This document shows positions 1 through 9,465 of a DNA stretch of 55,903 bases, one piece after another (position 1 is the stretch's first letter; every line of letters starts with the position of its first letter). Location of the stretch: the NCBI GenBank assembly GCA_016844935.1, contig JAERTK010000013.1:1-55903 (forward strand), in the 5' to 3' direction. The stretch is from Desulfobacteraceae bacterium (GTDB lineage Bacteria; Desulfobacterota; DSM-4660; Desulfatiglandales; Desulfatiglandaceae). A model generated the notes under the pieces. It saw only the letters and a program-made list of their open reading frames with translations, was not told where the DNA came from and ran no database searches. The translations under genes were made by a program, and so were the position numbers.

Positions 1-369
1 CGGTTTGATCTGCTGCTGGATACGGTCAAAACCGATGACGTCCCTCAAAAGATCAGTGTAGAGGCCGTGGACAATATCGCCCAACTCGGTGGCGGACAAA
101 GCCCATTCGCCGGTATGGCCGGGGTGTTCGTTTCTTTTTTCAAGGAGTTCCCCTACAAAAAAATCGGCGTCCATGCCACACTGGAAAATGATGTGTTCAG
201 AATCCACGGCACCATACGGGAGGGCGACAAGGAATACCTGGTGAAAAGAGGTTTTTTTTCAGGGGTGGATGTGATAAATCAGAGCAGAGGCAATCGGGTT
301 GGGTTTAAGGATATGCTCAAGAGAATTAAACGGATTACCAGTTCCAAAGGGGGTCCCGTGGTTCGATGA
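1..369 (+). CDS. C-terminal part of a YdbH-like envelope (AsmA-type) protein
   Basis: The reading frame is open from base 1, so the gene starts outside the window; 122 residues remain. The visible part has the look of the C-terminus of the YdbH/dicarboxylate-transport-like family: an alternating beta-strand pattern, a 'SPFAGMAGVFVSFFKEF' segment, a 'HATLENDVFRIHG' strand and a final 'GFKDMLKRIKRI' helix. In enterobacteria YdbH is an AsmA-like protein that works with YnbE and YdbL in lipid traffic between the inner and outer membranes. The next gene, 25 bp downstream on the same strand, is a DUF1318 (YdbL-related) protein, which supports the call. The assignment rests on motif memory and neighbour context, not a search. 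Confidence 0.6.
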   Translation, partial: RFDLLLDTVKTDDVPQKISVEAVDNIAQLGGGQSPFAGMAGVFVSFFKEFPYKKIGVHATLENDVFRIHGTIREGDKEYLVKRGFFSGVDVINQSRGNRVGFKDMLKRIKRITSSKGGPVVR

Positions 370-394
370 AAAGTGTTCAGGGAGGTTTTATACC

Positions 395-940
395 ATGAAA
401 ATATTTAGAAGGCCTGTGTGGATGACGCTCATGATTTTTTCGCTGATGATTTTTGCCTGTGTGACCATCAACATCTATTTCCCCGCTGAACAGGTGGAGA
501 CGGTAGCCGGGGAAATCGTGGATGAGATCAGGGGGCAGCAACCGGGAGATGAAAAACCCCTCCATAATGAAAAGAGCAATCTTTTTAATAGGACCTTTTT
601 TGCGTTTCTCTGCCCCGTGGCGGTGGCGGCTGAACCTTTGACGGTTTCAAACCCCGGCATTCGAAAGCTAAAACAGCAGATGAAAACCCGCTATACCCAG
701 ATGAGGCCCTACTATCAAAAGGGCGTTCTCAGGGAAAGCAACAGCGGGTATGTTTCCCTGGGCAATACGGGCGGGCTGGGCCTGAAGGTACAAAGAAATT
801 TGAAAAACCTTGTGGCAGCGGAAAACAATGACCGCAGAAAACTCTATGGGGAAATTGCCAAAGCCATGAAGATAGATTCCAGCCAGGTGAACCGAATCGG
901 GGAGATTTTCGCCAAGGAGTGGCAGAAGCCGGTTCGTTGA
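395..940 (+). CDS. DUF1318 (YdbL-like) lipoprotein
   Basis: 181 residues. Start ATG at 395 is chosen because a GGAGG lies 10 bases upstream; an upstream in-frame GTG would run inside the previous gene. Residues 1-22 are a lipoprotein signal with a hydrophobic core ending in 'MIFAC', followed by the 'VTINIYFPA' segment seen in deltaproteobacterial DUF1318 proteins. The C-terminal half (a GLGLKVQRNLKNLVAAEN segment, then a helix with RRKLYGEIAK and an IGEIFAKEW end) resembles YdbL. Its partner is the YdbH-like gene immediately upstream. The likely role is periplasmic accessory factor in outer-membrane lipid transport; a separate YnbE-like gene is not visible here. It converges with the next gene, with 8 bp between stops. 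Confidence 0.65.
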   Translation: MKIFRRPVWMTLMIFSLMIFACVTINIYFPAEQVETVAGEIVDEIRGQQPGDEKPLHNEKSNLFNRTFFAFLCPVAVAAEPLTVSNPGIRKLKQQMKTRYTQMRPYYQKGVLRESNSGYVSLGNTGGLGLKVQRNLKNLVAAENNDRRKLYGEIAKAMKIDSSQVNRIGEIFAKEWQKPVR

Positions 941-948
941 TTCCTGTA

Positions 949-2394
949 TCAGCGGCTTGAAAACAGTGTCCACGGATGCCCCACCAGATTCCTCAGGTAG
1001 GGCGCCTGCCAGGCAAACTGCGGATGATCCACCAAAAATGAGCGCCACCCGAATTCGGAACCATCCGGATGGCCCATACGCGCCCAGAACTGCATTTTCT
1101 CGGCCAGTTCAGCCGTAATCACTTTGGCCTCGTTGGCGCCAAAGGGCCTGGGGGCTTCAGCACCTTGAATTTCGGGGATATCCGTGATTTCCATGCGCGC
1201 CATGAGGACAAACCCTCCGGGATTGATGCGGCCCAGCGCCTGTTCAAACTGGTCGGCCTCAAAGGCCATGGCCAGCTCAGCATCAACCTCTCCCTTGTGC
1301 TCCTCCATGAGTGTATACCAGCGCATGCGACGCGCGGTCACACAGTTGGCGTTTTTCAGATCGTCGGGCCAGTTGGATAATGTCTCCCAAAGGGTGGGAG
1401 CGCATTCTTCCCGGATCATTTTGGAATCATCCACATAGTTCTCGCCATCATAAAACCCCGTCTTTGACCGGGAAAAGGTGACGTTTAAAAGACCCAGTTC
1501 CAGTTTTCCGATTTCATTGGTTTTGGTGTCGCCGATCAACCAGGTATTGGCATACCCCCCGTTGTTTCCCTCGGACATGATCCTCACAAAATCATTCAGA
1601 TTCTGTGAGTACTGGGCTGCCCTGCGGGCCCTGATAAATTCTGGCGTACCCTTTGTGTCAAACCCCTTGAAATTTCCGATGGTGGTTTCGGTGATGACGA
1701 TGCCGCCGCTGTTGACGGCAAAATCCGTTCCACTGTGAATAAACCCCGGCGCACACTGCAACATGACCCCATATCCCTTGGAAGGACGCACATCCAGAAT
1801 CACATTGAACCGTTGTCCGATGATGTAATCATCCCATGAGTTGTGCCCCATGACAATTCGACCGTCTTTGGTGTAAGGCGTTGTGGCAATGAAGGCGGAG
1901 CAGCGGAAGGGGGGTGAAATACGGCGCCCCCATTGTTTTTGGCCTTTCGTTTCCCCCTCAAGCCACGGCAGATAATAGTCCGCCAGTTCAAAGAACGCAT
2001 TTTGTGCCACGATATCCAGCATATCCACGTCCATACCCCGCAGCTGCATACCGCCCGCAATCCCCGCAATTTCAGCAAAGTACTCCTGGCCCAATTTGTC
2101 CATCATGAAACTATTGGCCGCATCGCGAAAGAAATCCCAGTCTTTTCCCGTGTTTTCTTTCAGGTAGACCTTCAGCACCGTAATAAACTCATTGATCTCA
2201 GGGGCCATAAGCATACCGTACTGCAAACCCCTTTCGGCCGGCTCACCTTCGATGTGAACAAATATCCATCCGGCCCGTTCTTCCCGAAACCCGTTCCCGA
2301 AACGATCCAGGCTGAAACCAGGTGTTGCATCCAGAAAAACCATGGAACCCAGCATCAGAAACAAAAAGAAAAATCTGAAAACAATCGATTTCAT
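949..2394 (-). CDS. Exported C45-family Ntn hydrolase / phospholipase B-like protein
   Basis: 481 residues with an N-terminal signal peptide (residues 1-28, long hydrophobic core). After a roughly 130-residue helical pro-region comes 'PPFRCSAF', with Cys165 the probable N-terminal nucleophile exposed by self-cleavage, followed by a 'GRIVMGHNSWDD' segment and 'GIVITETTIGN', a pattern seen in the C45 acyltransferase/hydrolase and phospholipase B-like families. Such enzymes hydrolyse or transfer acyl amide or ester bonds; the substrate cannot be told from sequence. The start is supported by a GGAGAG site just upstream. It is a single gene, convergent with the DUF1318 gene and followed upstream by another exported protein. 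Confidence 0.65.
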   Translation of the reverse strand: MKSIVFRFFFLFLMLGSMVFLDATPGFSLDRFGNGFREERAGWIFVHIEGEPAERGLQYGMLMAPEINEFITVLKVYLKENTGKDWDFFRDAANSFMMDKLGQEYFAEIAGIAGGMQLRGMDVDMLDIVAQNAFFELADYYLPWLEGETKGQKQWGRRISPPFRCSAFIATTPYTKDGRIVMGHNSWDDYIIGQRFNVILDVRPSKGYGVMLQCAPGFIHSGTDFAVNSGGIVITETTIGNFKGFDTKGTPEFIRARRAAQYSQNLNDFVRIMSEGNNGGYANTWLIGDTKTNEIGKLELGLLNVTFSRSKTGFYDGENYVDDSKMIREECAPTLWETLSNWPDDLKNANCVTARRMRWYTLMEEHKGEVDAELAMAFEADQFEQALGRINPGGFVLMARMEITDIPEIQGAEAPRPFGANEAKVITAELAEKMQFWARMGHPDGSEFGWRSFLVDHPQFAWQAPYLRNLVGHPWTLFSSR

Positions 2395-2442
2395 GATGTC
2401 TCTCCTTTCTTTTAAGGATATTTCTGATCTCTTTTCAACTTG

Positions 2443-4314
2443 TTATTCTATCAAAAAAAGTTCGATATTGGAATAGCCACTGCTCCCCGCACTGTTTTGT
2501 GCCTGAACAGCCACGTAAAACGCAGCCCCTTGCCAAAGGTTAAATGAAATACCCGTTTGCGTCCCCATATCAATACTTCCAATGGTTTCAGTACCGGTAT
2601 AGGGATACGGCGCATAAAACAGGGTATATCCGGTTGCGCCACTTACAGATGTCCAAGAAAGAGAAATCGTTGTTCCGGAAGTCGTTACGGTTAACTTCGG
2701 TGTTTTAAGAGTAAGCGTGCCCGCCACCCCTTCATAAGCCCCCATATCAACCGTTGTGTTCTGAATACGGTTTTCCCCTGCAATATCTTCTGTAACGGTT
2801 CCGGGAACGAACGTATTGTTACCTGTGTTCATTGACGGACTGGCGGCGATCAGATGCAATCCGTCGTCAACCGTTGCATAAATGCCATCTGCACCTTGGG
2901 GACTTGCGGTGTTGAAGAAGGCGGGATTGGAATCTATGCATCCGGTGCCGAACCAGGATTCGTCTGATCCACCCTGAACGTTGGAGTAGGTTGCCGTCAA
3001 ACTGCCGGTTCCCATGTTGGAAATGGGATCGGGCGTGTTGCTCCGAAAAATGTCGTTGGCAATGGTCAAGCTTCTTCCCGTACCCTCCGTGTAATAGCTC
3101 AGACCGCCTGCATCAGAGGCATTGTTGTCATAGAAGGTGTTATTCGCCATGGCAACATTACATTCGCTGTTCAGCATCAAGCCGCCCCCGGCCCCGTCCT
3201 CGGTGCCGGCCTCATTGTTGACGAACAGGTTGCCGGCGACCACAGCCCGGGTTAGCCCATTCGCCATGTAGAGAGACATCCCGCCCCCATGCTGTTGAGC
3301 CGTATTTCCGGCAAAGGTGTTGTTGATGATTTCGCAGCTGCCACCGGTTTCCACTGCCAGATCCACCCCACCACCGTTGGCCCAGGGGCCGAAGGCGCGG
3401 TTGTTGATGATTTTGTTATTGGAGAAGATGACCGAAGCCACATTGAGCTGGATGTGGACGCCGCCCCCTGAAACTCCGACCGTCGAGCGGCCCGAAGCGT
3501 TTCCGCTGACCGTGTTGCCATCGAAGACCAGGGTGGAATCGACCGGCGCCCGGCAATAGAAGCCGGCGGGCCCGCCGAGGGCGGTGTTGTTAGAAATGGT
3601 GTTGTTCCGCACCGTGATGGTGCCACCGGAACCGAGATGATACATGAAGACACCGGCGCCGTCGGGGCTTCCTACCGCACTGGGGCATTCCCCGATGTAA
3701 TTGTTGGTGATGGTCGAGTTTTCAAGGGTGATATTCCCCGTGCCGCCGGTATCGATGTAGAGATCCAGACCCCCGCCATCATCACCGGTAACCGGATCGA
3801 GCCAGTTGCCATCGACCACACAGGAGGAAACAGTAATGGCACCGTTGAGTCCTCCGATAAATGCACCGCCGGCCGAACGGTCCGACACGTTGTCCTCGAT
3901 GCGGCAATGACTCAGGGTTGCAGCCCCGTTGACGCAGTTTATAGAGAGACCACCTCCAAGGTTTGCCGCCCTTCCATTCCGGCATGTCAGGCCCCATACG
4001 GAAATGTCGCCACCACTGTTGTTGGTTAGGTTCAGACACTGCCGTTCCCCCCTCCCGTCAATGATGGTGCTGGCAGCACCTGCGCCAACGATGGCGAGGT
4101 CAAAACGCTCTTCTGTAAAGTAGGTGAGCGTGGCATCGATGACGTAATTGCCGGCCGCGACATTTATGGTGTCAGATTCACCATTTGTTTGGGCGGTTGT
4201 CAGCGCGGTCTGGAATTCTGCCGGAATTGTGACATTGAATGTCGCAGCGTGTAGGTTTGTTGCGAGAAGAAATACGACTACCAAACATGAAAGTCCTGAC
4301 AATTCTTTGAACAT
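2443..4314 (-). CDS. Exported right-handed beta-helix protein with C-terminal fibronectin III domain
   Basis: 623 residues. Residues 1-23 are a signal peptide ending 'LHA'. From about residue 25 to 530 there are many short repeats rich in Gly and Asn, of the type 'GGG..' plus 'N.T..NN.A', which fit a right-handed parallel beta-helix of the kind found in polymorphic outer-membrane and adhesin-like proteins. Around residues 495-530 'IAASPSMNTGN' and 'DIAGENRIQNTTVDMGAYEG' match the choice-of-anchor Q ending. The last 85 residues form a fibronectin type III-like fold (SLSWTSVSGATGYTLFYA). No sortase signal or membrane anchor is seen. Probably a secreted or surface protein; function unknown. Confidence 0.7.
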   Translation of the reverse strand: MFKELSGLSCLVVVFLLATNLHAATFNVTIPAEFQTALTTAQTNGESDTINVAAGNYVIDATLTYFTEERFDLAIVGAGAASTIIDGRGERQCLNLTNNSGGDISVWGLTCRNGRAANLGGGLSINCVNGAATLSHCRIEDNVSDRSAGGAFIGGLNGAITVSSCVVDGNWLDPVTGDDGGGLDLYIDTGGTGNITLENSTITNNYIGECPSAVGSPDGAGVFMYHLGSGGTITVRNNTISNNTALGGPAGFYCRAPVDSTLVFDGNTVSGNASGRSTVGVSGGGVHIQLNVASVIFSNNKIINNRAFGPWANGGGVDLAVETGGSCEIINNTFAGNTAQQHGGGMSLYMANGLTRAVVAGNLFVNNEAGTEDGAGGGLMLNSECNVAMANNTFYDNNASDAGGLSYYTEGTGRSLTIANDIFRSNTPDPISNMGTGSLTATYSNVQGGSDESWFGTGCIDSNPAFFNTASPQGADGIYATVDDGLHLIAASPSMNTGNNTFVPGTVTEDIAGENRIQNTTVDMGAYEGVAGTLTLKTPKLTVTTSGTTISLSWTSVSGATGYTLFYAPYPYTGTETIGSIDMGTQTGISFNLWQGAAFYVAVQAQNSAGSSGYSNIELFLIE

Positions 4315-4379
4315 TTTGCGCCCTAATTTTATGGGGATAGGCGTTTAAATTTTCGCCGTGAGCAACATCACATCCGGGG

Positions 4380-6923
4380 TTATAAAGAAATATGCGTTTT
4401 CCCTTCCAACACCTCCTTCAGTTTTTCAGCAAAAGGTGCAATCGAAAACGGTTTCTGGATAAATCCTTCGGCACCCGCATCAAGAATGTCCTGGGCAGGA
4501 CCATGTATACTGTAGCCACTGCACACGATCACTTTCAGATCAGGTCTTGCTTCCATGATAAGCGGATAAACCCTTCCGCCGTCCATATCAGGCAGTTTTA
4601 TGTCCAGAAGCGCTAGGTCAATCTGACCGTCAAAGGTCTTGGCAAGTTCAACAGCCTCTTTCCCCGTTCTTGCCAGAAGCGCACGATAACCAAGTCTCTC
4701 TAATATCTGCCTGAGCAGATCCACCAGAGGTTCTTCATCCTCAATAACCAGGATGGTACCCTCGCCCATGGCAATTGCGGTCTCCGGTCGTTTAACTTCC
4801 TTGGCTTCTACCTTGGGCTCAACGGCAGGAAGATAGATACGGACCACAGTGCCTTTGCCCGGTTCTGATTCAACCGTGATGGCGCCATCGTGGCTTTTGA
4901 TTATACCATATACAGCGGCCATGCCCATTCCACGGCCCTGAAATTTTGTGGTGAAAAAGGGCTCAAATATCCCCTCTTTTGCTTCCTCATCCATGCCTTT
5001 ACCGTCATCCTTGATAGTGAGACAAACGTAGGGACCGGGCTTTAGACCAGTCTGTAGACCGGGATGCTGATTTATAAAATCCTCATCAAGCTCTATGTTT
5101 TCGGTGGCCATTTCGATAATGCCCTTGTCTTCTATAGCCTCATTTGAATTGGTAAATATGGCAGACAGGACCATCTGCATCTGAGCATAGTCGGCCCTAA
5201 TATATGATATATCTTTTGAAAAATGTGTCTCCACCCTGACCTCAGGGCTGAGGTCATGATGCAGGATTGGGAGTGTTTCTATTATAAAATCATCCAACTT
5301 CAGATTCACTGCGTTATATTTTCCTCCTTCAGCATAGGCCAACAACTGGTCGGTCAAACGGGACATGCGATGACCGGATTCATTCATGGCCTCAAAAGAC
5401 TGGTCTCGTCTTTCATCTTCAGGCAAATCCATTTTGAGCAACTCAATATTCCCCATAACTCCCATGAGGGCGTTGTTGAATTCATGGGCAAGACCACCGG
5501 CTAATGTGGCAATGGCCTCCATCTTTTGGGCTTGTTTGAGTTGAGCCTCAAGTTTTGCCTTTTCCTTTTCGGCCTGCTTGCGCTCTGAGATGTCTCTTGC
5601 TATGGCAAGCACCAGGCGTTGGCCGCCAAATTGTATTGGACTCAGGCTCACCTCGACCAGAAATAGTTGACCGTCCTTACGGCGACTCCGTGTCTCGAAA
5701 AGGATTGGGGCCTTCTCCTCCAATTGATCCCAGAAAATCTCTTTATCACCCCTTTCTGGAGCGTCAGGATCGAGATCTTCTATGCGCAAATCCAGGAATT
5801 CAGATCTATCATAGCCCCATACCTCACTGGCTGCAGAATTAACATCCTTAATATGGCCACTCAAATCATGCACGAATACGGCCTCTGCCGTTTGCTCAAA
5901 TAAAGACCGGAACCGTTCTTCACTCTCTCTCACCGCTTTCTCGGCTCGTTTTCGTTCATTAACCTCTCCGGCAAGTTTCCTATTGAAAAAGACGAGAATC
6001 AAGGTGCCAAAACCCAGCAATAAGCAGATCGTAATTAAAATTCCAAGGATTCGCTTTAACCAACCATAGTCTGCATCAGAACCGGGATCATACAAAAAAC
6101 CGTCTAACGAAAATTCTTTGTCAATCATTCGAAGGTTAGCATAGGTTTGAGCGATGTGATGCCAACGGCCGGGATTCATATATCCGAGTTGTACTACGTC
6201 GGCCATAATCAGCATTTTAGAATTCTGTGCTTCGAATAAAAGATGTTCACGCGAATGCCGTTGAGTGTACTTTGACAATATCAATTCAATGATCTCTTCG
6301 CTATTTTCCAGCGCATATTGCCATCCCTTTAGTGATGCCGCTAAAAAAGCAGATACACGTTCGGGATGTTCTTTGATTTGATTTTCACTCGTAAACAGAG
6401 TATCCCCATAAAAATCAATACCCCCAGCACGAGGTGAAAATGTGGTGTATTCAACTCCCTGGTTTAAGAGCATAAAAGGTTCATCGGTTGAATATGCAGA
6501 GATTGCATCCACTTCGCCTGAAATGACGTTGGAAACACTGTAATCATGAGGCAATAATTCAATTTCTTTTAATGGAATCCCCTCATTTTCTAAATACGCT
6601 ACTAGCTCTGCTGAATGTGTTTCCATTCCGATGCGTTTTCCCTTTAGTGCATGTATATTTTCAATGCCACTGGCATTTGGCGCTAAAATAATTAAAGGAG
6701 AGTGCTGAAAAATGGAAGCCAAAACAACAACGGGCTGTCCCTTGGCTCGGTGGAGAATTAAGTCGGACATGGCAATGCCAAAATCTGCCTTTCCCTTAAT
6801 GACCTGCTCAATGGATTCTTCGCCGTCTTTTGCCTCCTTTATAATTACATTCAAACCCGCGTTTCGATAAAATCCTTTTTCCAACGCTGCGTAATAACCT
6901 GCGAACTGAAACTGGTGTCTCAC
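4380..6923 (-). CDS. Hybrid sensor kinase: NMT1-type binding domain, TM, PAS, HisKA, HATPase, receiver (5' end frame-broken)
   Basis: 847 residues from a GTG at 6923. Residues 1-280 are an NMT1/THI5-like periplasmic binding domain (HQFQFAGYYAALEKGFY; FGIAMSDLIL). One membrane helix follows at about 290-313, a PAS domain at 330-450, a histidine-kinase dimerisation domain with phospho-acceptor His480 (GGLAHEFNN), an ATPase domain with DDGKGMD and FFTTK, and a receiver with Asp774 (LLDIKLPDMDG). The binding domain should be exported, but a TAA lies directly before the GTG and the signal peptide is encoded in another frame just upstream (6924-7086). The gene is therefore either frameshifted or mis-sequenced near 6920-6935. 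The ligand is unknown; relatives bind pyrimidine precursors or nitrate/sulfonate-like compounds. Confidence 0.8.
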   Translation of the reverse strand: MRHQFQFAGYYAALEKGFYRNAGLNVIIKEAKDGEESIEQVIKGKADFGIAMSDLILHRAKGQPVVVLASIFQHSPLIILAPNASGIENIHALKGKRIGMETHSAELVAYLENEGIPLKEIELLPHDYSVSNVISGEVDAISAYSTDEPFMLLNQGVEYTTFSPRAGGIDFYGDTLFTSENQIKEHPERVSAFLAASLKGWQYALENSEEIIELILSKYTQRHSREHLLFEAQNSKMLIMADVVQLGYMNPGRWHHIAQTYANLRMIDKEFSLDGFLYDPGSDADYGWLKRILGILITICLLLGFGTLILVFFNRKLAGEVNERKRAEKAVRESEERFRSLFEQTAEAVFVHDLSGHIKDVNSAASEVWGYDRSEFLDLRIEDLDPDAPERGDKEIFWDQLEEKAPILFETRSRRKDGQLFLVEVSLSPIQFGGQRLVLAIARDISERKQAEKEKAKLEAQLKQAQKMEAIATLAGGLAHEFNNALMGVMGNIELLKMDLPEDERRDQSFEAMNESGHRMSRLTDQLLAYAEGGKYNAVNLKLDDFIIETLPILHHDLSPEVRVETHFSKDISYIRADYAQMQMVLSAIFTNSNEAIEDKGIIEMATENIELDEDFINQHPGLQTGLKPGPYVCLTIKDDGKGMDEEAKEGIFEPFFTTKFQGRGMGMAAVYGIIKSHDGAITVESEPGKGTVVRIYLPAVEPKVEAKEVKRPETAIAMGEGTILVIEDEEPLVDLLRQILERLGYRALLARTGKEAVELAKTFDGQIDLALLDIKLPDMDGGRVYPLIMEARPDLKVIVCSGYSIHGPAQDILDAGAEGFIQKPFSIAPFAEKLKEVLEGKTHISL

Positions 6924-7086
6924 TTACATTGGCACAGAGGGTAAGCTGCAGCGTTACCGTCTGTAAACGCCCCTTCGAGCCATCTAAATTATCATTTGCG
7001 AGACAAGTTTCGGCGGAAAAAAGGGAAACCGTAAGGGCACAAGAAATTACGAAATGTTTCAATAATTTTAGAATATATTTATACAT
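6924..7086 (-). pseudogene. Out-of-frame signal peptide and first strand of the hybrid sensor kinase
   Basis: An ATG at 7086 opens a frame with a signal peptide (KHFVISCALTVSLFSAETCLA) followed by 'TVTLQLTL', the usual first beta strand of NMT1-type binding domains ('VTLQLKW' then 'RHQFQFAGYY'). The rest of that domain continues in a different frame from 6923. About 16 bases separate 'QLTL' from 'RHQFQF', so the join needs a one-base shift and also shows extra residues compared with the family pattern. It is either a true pseudogene, a small insertion, or a sequencing error. The frame itself runs on to 6808 inside the kinase gene but is not meaningful there. Confidence 0.6.
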
Positions 7087-7208
7087 TTTCTGTCATTCGC
7101 CTATTGAATAACTCAGAGTGCCGTATACAAACGAGTATGTACATTGGTGTGGGAAGGAGGAACTGCGAGACTCATCCCCATCCCTATTATGCTTTGCAAA
7201 AATGCTGT

Positions 7209-8399
7209 TTATGTGAATTTTTCGGACAATTTCTTTCCATACTCAATACACTTTTCCACACTTTCATTATCCGGATTCCAATTCACTCTGAGAGTTTCAT
7301 CCACCATCTCAAATCCAGATCCCTCCAAACTATCAGAAATGATTTTTGATGATTCACCACTCCATCCATAGCTTCCGAATGCCGCAGCTTTCTTTTTCTT
7401 AAATTTCAGGCCCTTTATTAATTCAAGGATAGCAGCTACAGAAGTTAAGATACCTCTATTAACTGTAGGAGAACCAACAATGATAGCTTTGGATTTAAAA
7501 ATTTCCGTAATAACATCATTCTTGTCTCTTTTTTCAAGATGATAAAGTTTGATATTAACTTCCTTGTCCGATTCTCTAATCCCTTTTGCAATGCATTCGG
7601 CCATTTTGCGCGTGCTGTTCCACATGGTATCGTAAATAATTGTGATCTGATTTTCCTGATAATCATCCGCCCACTTCAAATATTGCTCAACAATCTGTTC
7701 AGGTTGGTCTCTCCAGATCATGCCATGGGACGGACAAATCATATCAAGAGGAAGATTAAATGACAGGATCTCGTTGATTTTCTTAGTGACCATGGGACTG
7801 AACGGGGTTAGGATATTTGCGTAGTACTTGATGCACTCTGAAAACAGTTCCGCCTGATCAACCAGGTCGGCATACATAAGTTCAGATGCATAATGATGAC
7901 CAAAGGCATCGTTGCTGAATAGTAACTCGTCTCCTGTCAAATAGCAAAGCATACTGTCTGGCCAATGGAGCATCGGCATCTCTACAAAAATTAATTCTTT
8001 CTCTCCAAGACTCAGCTTATCTCCTGTCTTAACAACATTGAAATTCCAGTCTTCGTGATATTGACCTTTCAATGATTTGATTCCGTTTTTCGTACAATAA
8101 ATCGGTGTTTCAGGTATATGGCGCATAAGTTCAGGAAGAGCGCCGCTGTGATCTGTTTCTGCGTGATTTGCAACAACATAATCAATCTTATCGAGCTCAA
8201 TTTCATTGGCCAGGTTTTTAACGAACTCTTTTGCATAAGGCCCCCATACAGTATCAATCAAAACAGTTTTATCTTCTTTGATCAAATATGAATTATAAGT
8301 CGAACCGTGATATGTCGAGTATTCATAGCCATGAAATCTTTCGAGTTCCCAGTCAATCTTGCCAACCCAGTATACGCTATTCTTAATGTTAAAACTCAT
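7209..8399 (-). CDS. Flavodiiron protein (oxygen or nitric-oxide reductase, FprA/Roo type)
   Basis: 396 residues, the usual length of a class A flavodiiron protein. The N-terminal metallo-beta-lactamase-like domain carries the diiron ligand motif H79-x-E81-x-D83-H84 (HAETDHSG), then 'MLHWPDS', 'FSNDAFGHH' and 'CPSHGMIW' with the remaining ligands. From about residue 253 there is a flavodoxin domain (IIYDTMWNSTRKMA; GSPTVNRG; GSYGWSGE). No rubredoxin domain is fused. These cytoplasmic enzymes reduce O2 to water or NO to N2O with electrons from rubredoxin and protect anaerobes. A strong AGGAGGT precedes the ATG. It stands alone; no rubredoxin gene is adjacent. Confidence 0.93.
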   Translation of the reverse strand: MSFNIKNSVYWVGKIDWELERFHGYEYSTYHGSTYNSYLIKEDKTVLIDTVWGPYAKEFVKNLANEIELDKIDYVVANHAETDHSGALPELMRHIPETPIYCTKNGIKSLKGQYHEDWNFNVVKTGDKLSLGEKELIFVEMPMLHWPDSMLCYLTGDELLFSNDAFGHHYASELMYADLVDQAELFSECIKYYANILTPFSPMVTKKINEILSFNLPLDMICPSHGMIWRDQPEQIVEQYLKWADDYQENQITIIYDTMWNSTRKMAECIAKGIRESDKEVNIKLYHLEKRDKNDVITEIFKSKAIIVGSPTVNRGILTSVAAILELIKGLKFKKKKAAAFGSYGWSGESSKIISDSLEGSGFEMVDETLRVNWNPDNESVEKCIEYGKKLSEKFT

Positions 8400-8586
8400 T
8401 TTGCTACCTCCTAATTGATTTTAAATTGAATTCAAACCTACCCGACATCCACATAACGTGCATGGTCCTTGACATCACACCAGCCAAAACCACACAAGGC
8501 TGCCAGCACAATTGTTGCGTAAGACTCCAAAGTTAAGGGCCATACCCCTCCCACCGGTGATGGCAGTGAACTCAGGAAGTGGCCTG

Positions 8587-9465
8587 CTAATATTCTCTTC
8601 CGGAATTCTTGAAGAAGTCAACTAACTTTTGCCTGTATTCATGATCATACTGTTTGTGTGTGAATACATCCAGATGGTTACATTCTTTGATGGTCCACAT
8701 TTGTTTTGGTTGTTTTGCCTGTTTGTAAAGCCGTTCCCCATGGTGGTATGGGACAATTGAATCCGAAGTGCAATGGATCAAGAGAAGGGGAACCGGCGGA
8801 AGCTGATCAATCACTTTTCCCGGACTGTAACAATCGCTTACTCCGAAAAAAGAAACAGGCCATATCTGCATGGACAGGCATGGCATTTCTCCGATATTTT
8901 TCCGGGCACTTGAAATCATAGCATCCTGGGCCTCAGTCCTATAGGAATAAAAGGTTCCTTCAAGGGCAATTGCACCTATTCCTGGAAACTCATTATTCGC
9001 TATGGCCGCAACTGCATTGGCTCCACCAAGGCTTTGCGCAAAAACGAATATCTTACCGTTACCAATACCGCGTCTCGAGATTATGTACTCAATGGCAGCG
9101 ACACAATCCTCGTAAATTCCAACTCTATCCGGGGTGCCTCCGGATCGACCATAACCCCTATAATCAAACGTAAAAAGATTGAAACCGTGCGATGGCAGCC
9201 AGCAGACCTGGTTAAAGTAATAAGTCAAATTCCCATAATTACCGTGAAAATAGATTACCGTTCCAATTGCATCTCCCATTGCCGGAATAAACCAGCCGTA
9301 TAACCTGGTGCCATCTTTGCTGCTGAATAGCACTTCTTCATACTCGAGGTTATAGTTGGCAGGAGCTCCATAGATTACATGGTTAGCCTGGTAGAATTTT
9401 TGATCTAAGCATCCAAAAAATAAAAGCACTATTGTAGCAGAGAGTGTGGAGAGGGCATTCCTCAA
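8587..9465 (-). CDS. Alpha/beta-hydrolase lipoprotein
   Basis: 292 residues from a TTG start; the Shine-Dalgarno is weak, so the start is uncertain. The N-terminus has a lipobox-like 'LLFFGC' (Cys19), suggesting a membrane-anchored lipoprotein. The oxyanion region 'IYFHGNYGN', nucleophile elbow 'FAQSLGG' (Ser145), an Asp in 'HCTSDSIVP' and a His in 'ECNHLDVF' make up a standard alpha/beta-hydrolase triad, resembling the BEM46/ABHD13-like serine hydrolase group. The substrate is unknown. It follows the MtrA-like gene on the same strand, with 171 bp between them containing a start-less open frame. Confidence 0.75.
   Translation of the reverse strand: MRNALSTLSATIVLLFFGCLDQKFYQANHVIYGAPANYNLEYEEVLFSSKDGTRLYGWFIPAMGDAIGTVIYFHGNYGNLTYYFNQVCWLPSHGFNLFTFDYRGYGRSGGTPDRVGIYEDCVAAIEYIISRRGIGNGKIFVFAQSLGGANAVAAIANNEFPGIGAIALEGTFYSYRTEAQDAMISSARKNIGEMPCLSMQIWPVSFFGVSDCYSPGKVIDQLPPVPLLLIHCTSDSIVPYHHGERLYKQAKQPKQMWTIKECNHLDVFTHKQYDHEYRQKLVDFFKNSGREY

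Noticed and set aside
2443..4314. Gly/Asn repeats of the beta-helix protein as a DNA repeat or CRISPR array
   Set aside because: Periodicity is at protein level and irregular; there are no identical DNA repeats or spacers.
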